Source: Batillaria attramentaria (lineage: Eukaryota > Mollusca > Gastropoda > Batillariidae). Taken from it: DNA of 64,000 bases. Location of the stretch: the NCBI GenBank assembly GCA_018292915.2, contig JACVVK020000443.1:127001-191000 (forward strand), in the 5' to 3' direction. Below the pieces are notes generated by a model, which worked only from the letters and a program-made list of their open reading frames with translations, made no database searches and had not been told where the DNA came from. A program made the translations under genes and the position numbers. Shown piece by piece: positions 62,479-64,000 of this stretch (the first letter of the stretch is position 1; each line of letters starts with the position of its first letter).

Positions 62479-64000
62479 GGGGAGACTGAGAGCCGGACCA
62501 GGATACTGTGAGGGAGACTGAGAGAGAGAGACTGAGAGAGGCTGTCCGCTTCCAGTACTACTACTAGTATTCCCGGCTCCGGACAGTACATATCAGTCTC
62601 TTTCTGATCAGTACTGACTGACTCGGAACCGACTCAGTGACAAGCCTTATGCCATTCCTTTCAGTCACTGACTCAGTTCAGCGGTTGGCGGGCATTGATC
62701 AAGTCAGTCAGTTTCATTAACTGCCGGAGCCCGAATCAGTCAGTCAGTGGTGGCCGTTTCAGCCGGTTCCGTGACTGCCGCGGGCCGGCTCAGTGTCGGC
62801 GCGGACAAACTGAAGCCACAAACTGAGTCAGTTCTCATGAGTTGACTACTAGTACTCGGTACATGATGTATTAACTTGACTAACTTGAAAGCCGCCTGGT
62901 GTCAGGCATGGTCAGTGCAGAGCCCAGTGCCACCGTCTCCGGCAGTGCTACCACTCAGTATTCAGTACTACTGCTACTACGGACTGATGTCACTACTCAC
63001 TAGGGACAAACTGACACGGCGGAAATGGCCGGATTCAGTATAATATATAAAAGCGCAACTCAGTCCGGTGTCAACATAACTGACATGATAATGCATCAAG
63101 TCATACGGCGTTGAACTAGTTTACATTTCAAGCGGCCAGTCAGTTAAGATGCGGGTCACTGAGGTCACCATCTGGTGACACTGACGTCACTGAGCTCAGT
63201 CGGTGAGCTGCCGGCACTGACTGAAGTCGGCAAGTGACAGGTTAACTGAAAGGGCCGGGGCCGCCGCTGTGGCCGTCAGCAATAAACGGCTATTTCTAGT
63301 CACAAATTAAATTCGAATTAAAAAAACAAACAAACAAAAAAACTGATGCAATGTTACTGACGGACTGAGTCGCCGGACAAAGCCACTGAGTCAGTCACCA
63401 CAACAGCGCAGCACATTTGATATGTGACATCACTAGTGAGTCTCAGACGGCCCGGCGGCGGATGGAGTCACGTTCGATCGACTGACTCAGTCGAGTCACT
63501 GGAGGAATCCGGCGTCCCTGAAGTTCAGCAGAGAATCATAGTCAGTAGGACTGATTTCAGTGACAACGTCGGTTCAGTGCAGCCGGGCCTCCCCGCGGAA
63601 GCCGCCGACCGTCCACGGCCGGCAAAAATGCGGTTGTGCCTTCCTCAGTGAAAAAGAATTCCCTCGGATGATCTTTTTCTATTTCCTTATTTTTTCTTGT
63701 ACTGGTGTGTAGTTCTACCATCACTGATCATAACGAAAACTGCCTGCCAGTGAACTGGCATTGAATCAATGGTCAGTTCTACAGCCGCCACCGCCTGAGA
63801 GCAACCGGTCAGACCGTGTCGGATTCCAACTCGAAAACTAAAGACGACGTGGGACGCTTAGACATTTGATACGTTAATTTCTTATTTTTAAAAAAATATA
63901 ATCATTACTATTAGAGGCGGAGGAGGAGTAGTATATACAGCATGGGGTTGTGGAACTGGAGAGGCCGGATGAGGGGGGGGGAGCAGAGTTCTCTCCCGCC
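62111..64000. promoter_or_regulatory. Probable promoter-side region of the SAM-domain gene
   Basis: By position this is upstream of the leader exon. It includes a GT/G/GA run (62409-62478) and a 0.9-kb stretch (about 62600-63560) crowded with the words CAGTCAGT, ACTGACT and TGACTCA, on both strands. TGACTCA is the AP-1 (bZIP) consensus, but the motif could equally reflect decayed simple-sequence DNA. No TATA box stands out. The last 350 bp are unique-looking. Confidence 0.3.

Overview
This window is animal nuclear DNA, most likely from a mollusc and perhaps a caenogastropod snail. The evidence is small exons with GT-AG splice sites separated by multi-kilobase introns, very dense (CA/GT)n and (GA/CT)n microsatellites, long poly-G/poly-C runs, many tRNA-headed SINEs, and one fibrinogen-related lectin-type exon. 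The species is an inference. Nothing prokaryotic is present, and most long open frames are microsatellite translations (Cys-Val, Thr-His, Ser-Leu) or shadows of real exons.

Two coding units lie on the minus strand, so transcription runs from high to low coordinates. (1) A SAM-domain protein: a large exon at 59790-61315 and a second exon at 55234-55354 join in phase 2 to complete a SAM domain behind a long Ser/Pro-rich, acidic, disordered region. A candidate leader exon sits at about 62006-62110. No terminal exon was found. (2) The N-terminal part of a MAST-type (microtubule-associated serine/threonine) kinase gene: exons at 39008-39169, 32392-32590, 28572-28660, 25314-25422 and probably 8967-9779. 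All four junctions are phase-compatible and the core carries the MAST N-terminal signature RMRN..LGQSAPSLT. The kinase and PDZ domains would lie beyond base 1. The last exon encodes eight RRHS/RRNS-centred repeats of 23-24 residues, an unusual feature.

The introns are rich in repeats. The window holds about twelve copies or fragments of one tRNA-derived SINE family (eleven on the minus strand), a second SINE family, and two near-identical 1.84-kb elements at 11665-13510 and 14274-16108 that carry a hairpin at one end. A diverged relative of these lies inverted at 30276-31897. There is a foldback MITE-like element at 27364-27658, and several tandem arrays (about 159-bp units at 17.8-18.9 kb, about 170-bp units at 49.5-50.7 kb). 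A solitary plus-strand fibrinogen-related-domain exon lies at 23753-23887 inside a MAST intron.

Layout: 1-8966, non-coding, repeats; 8967-9779, repeat-coding MAST exon; 9780-25313, intron with TEs and arrays; 25314-32590, three core MAST exons; 32591-39007, intron; 39008-39169, probable first MAST exon; 39170-55233, repeat-rich region between the two units; 55234-61315, SAM-protein exons; 62.0-64 kb, probable promoter side of the SAM gene.
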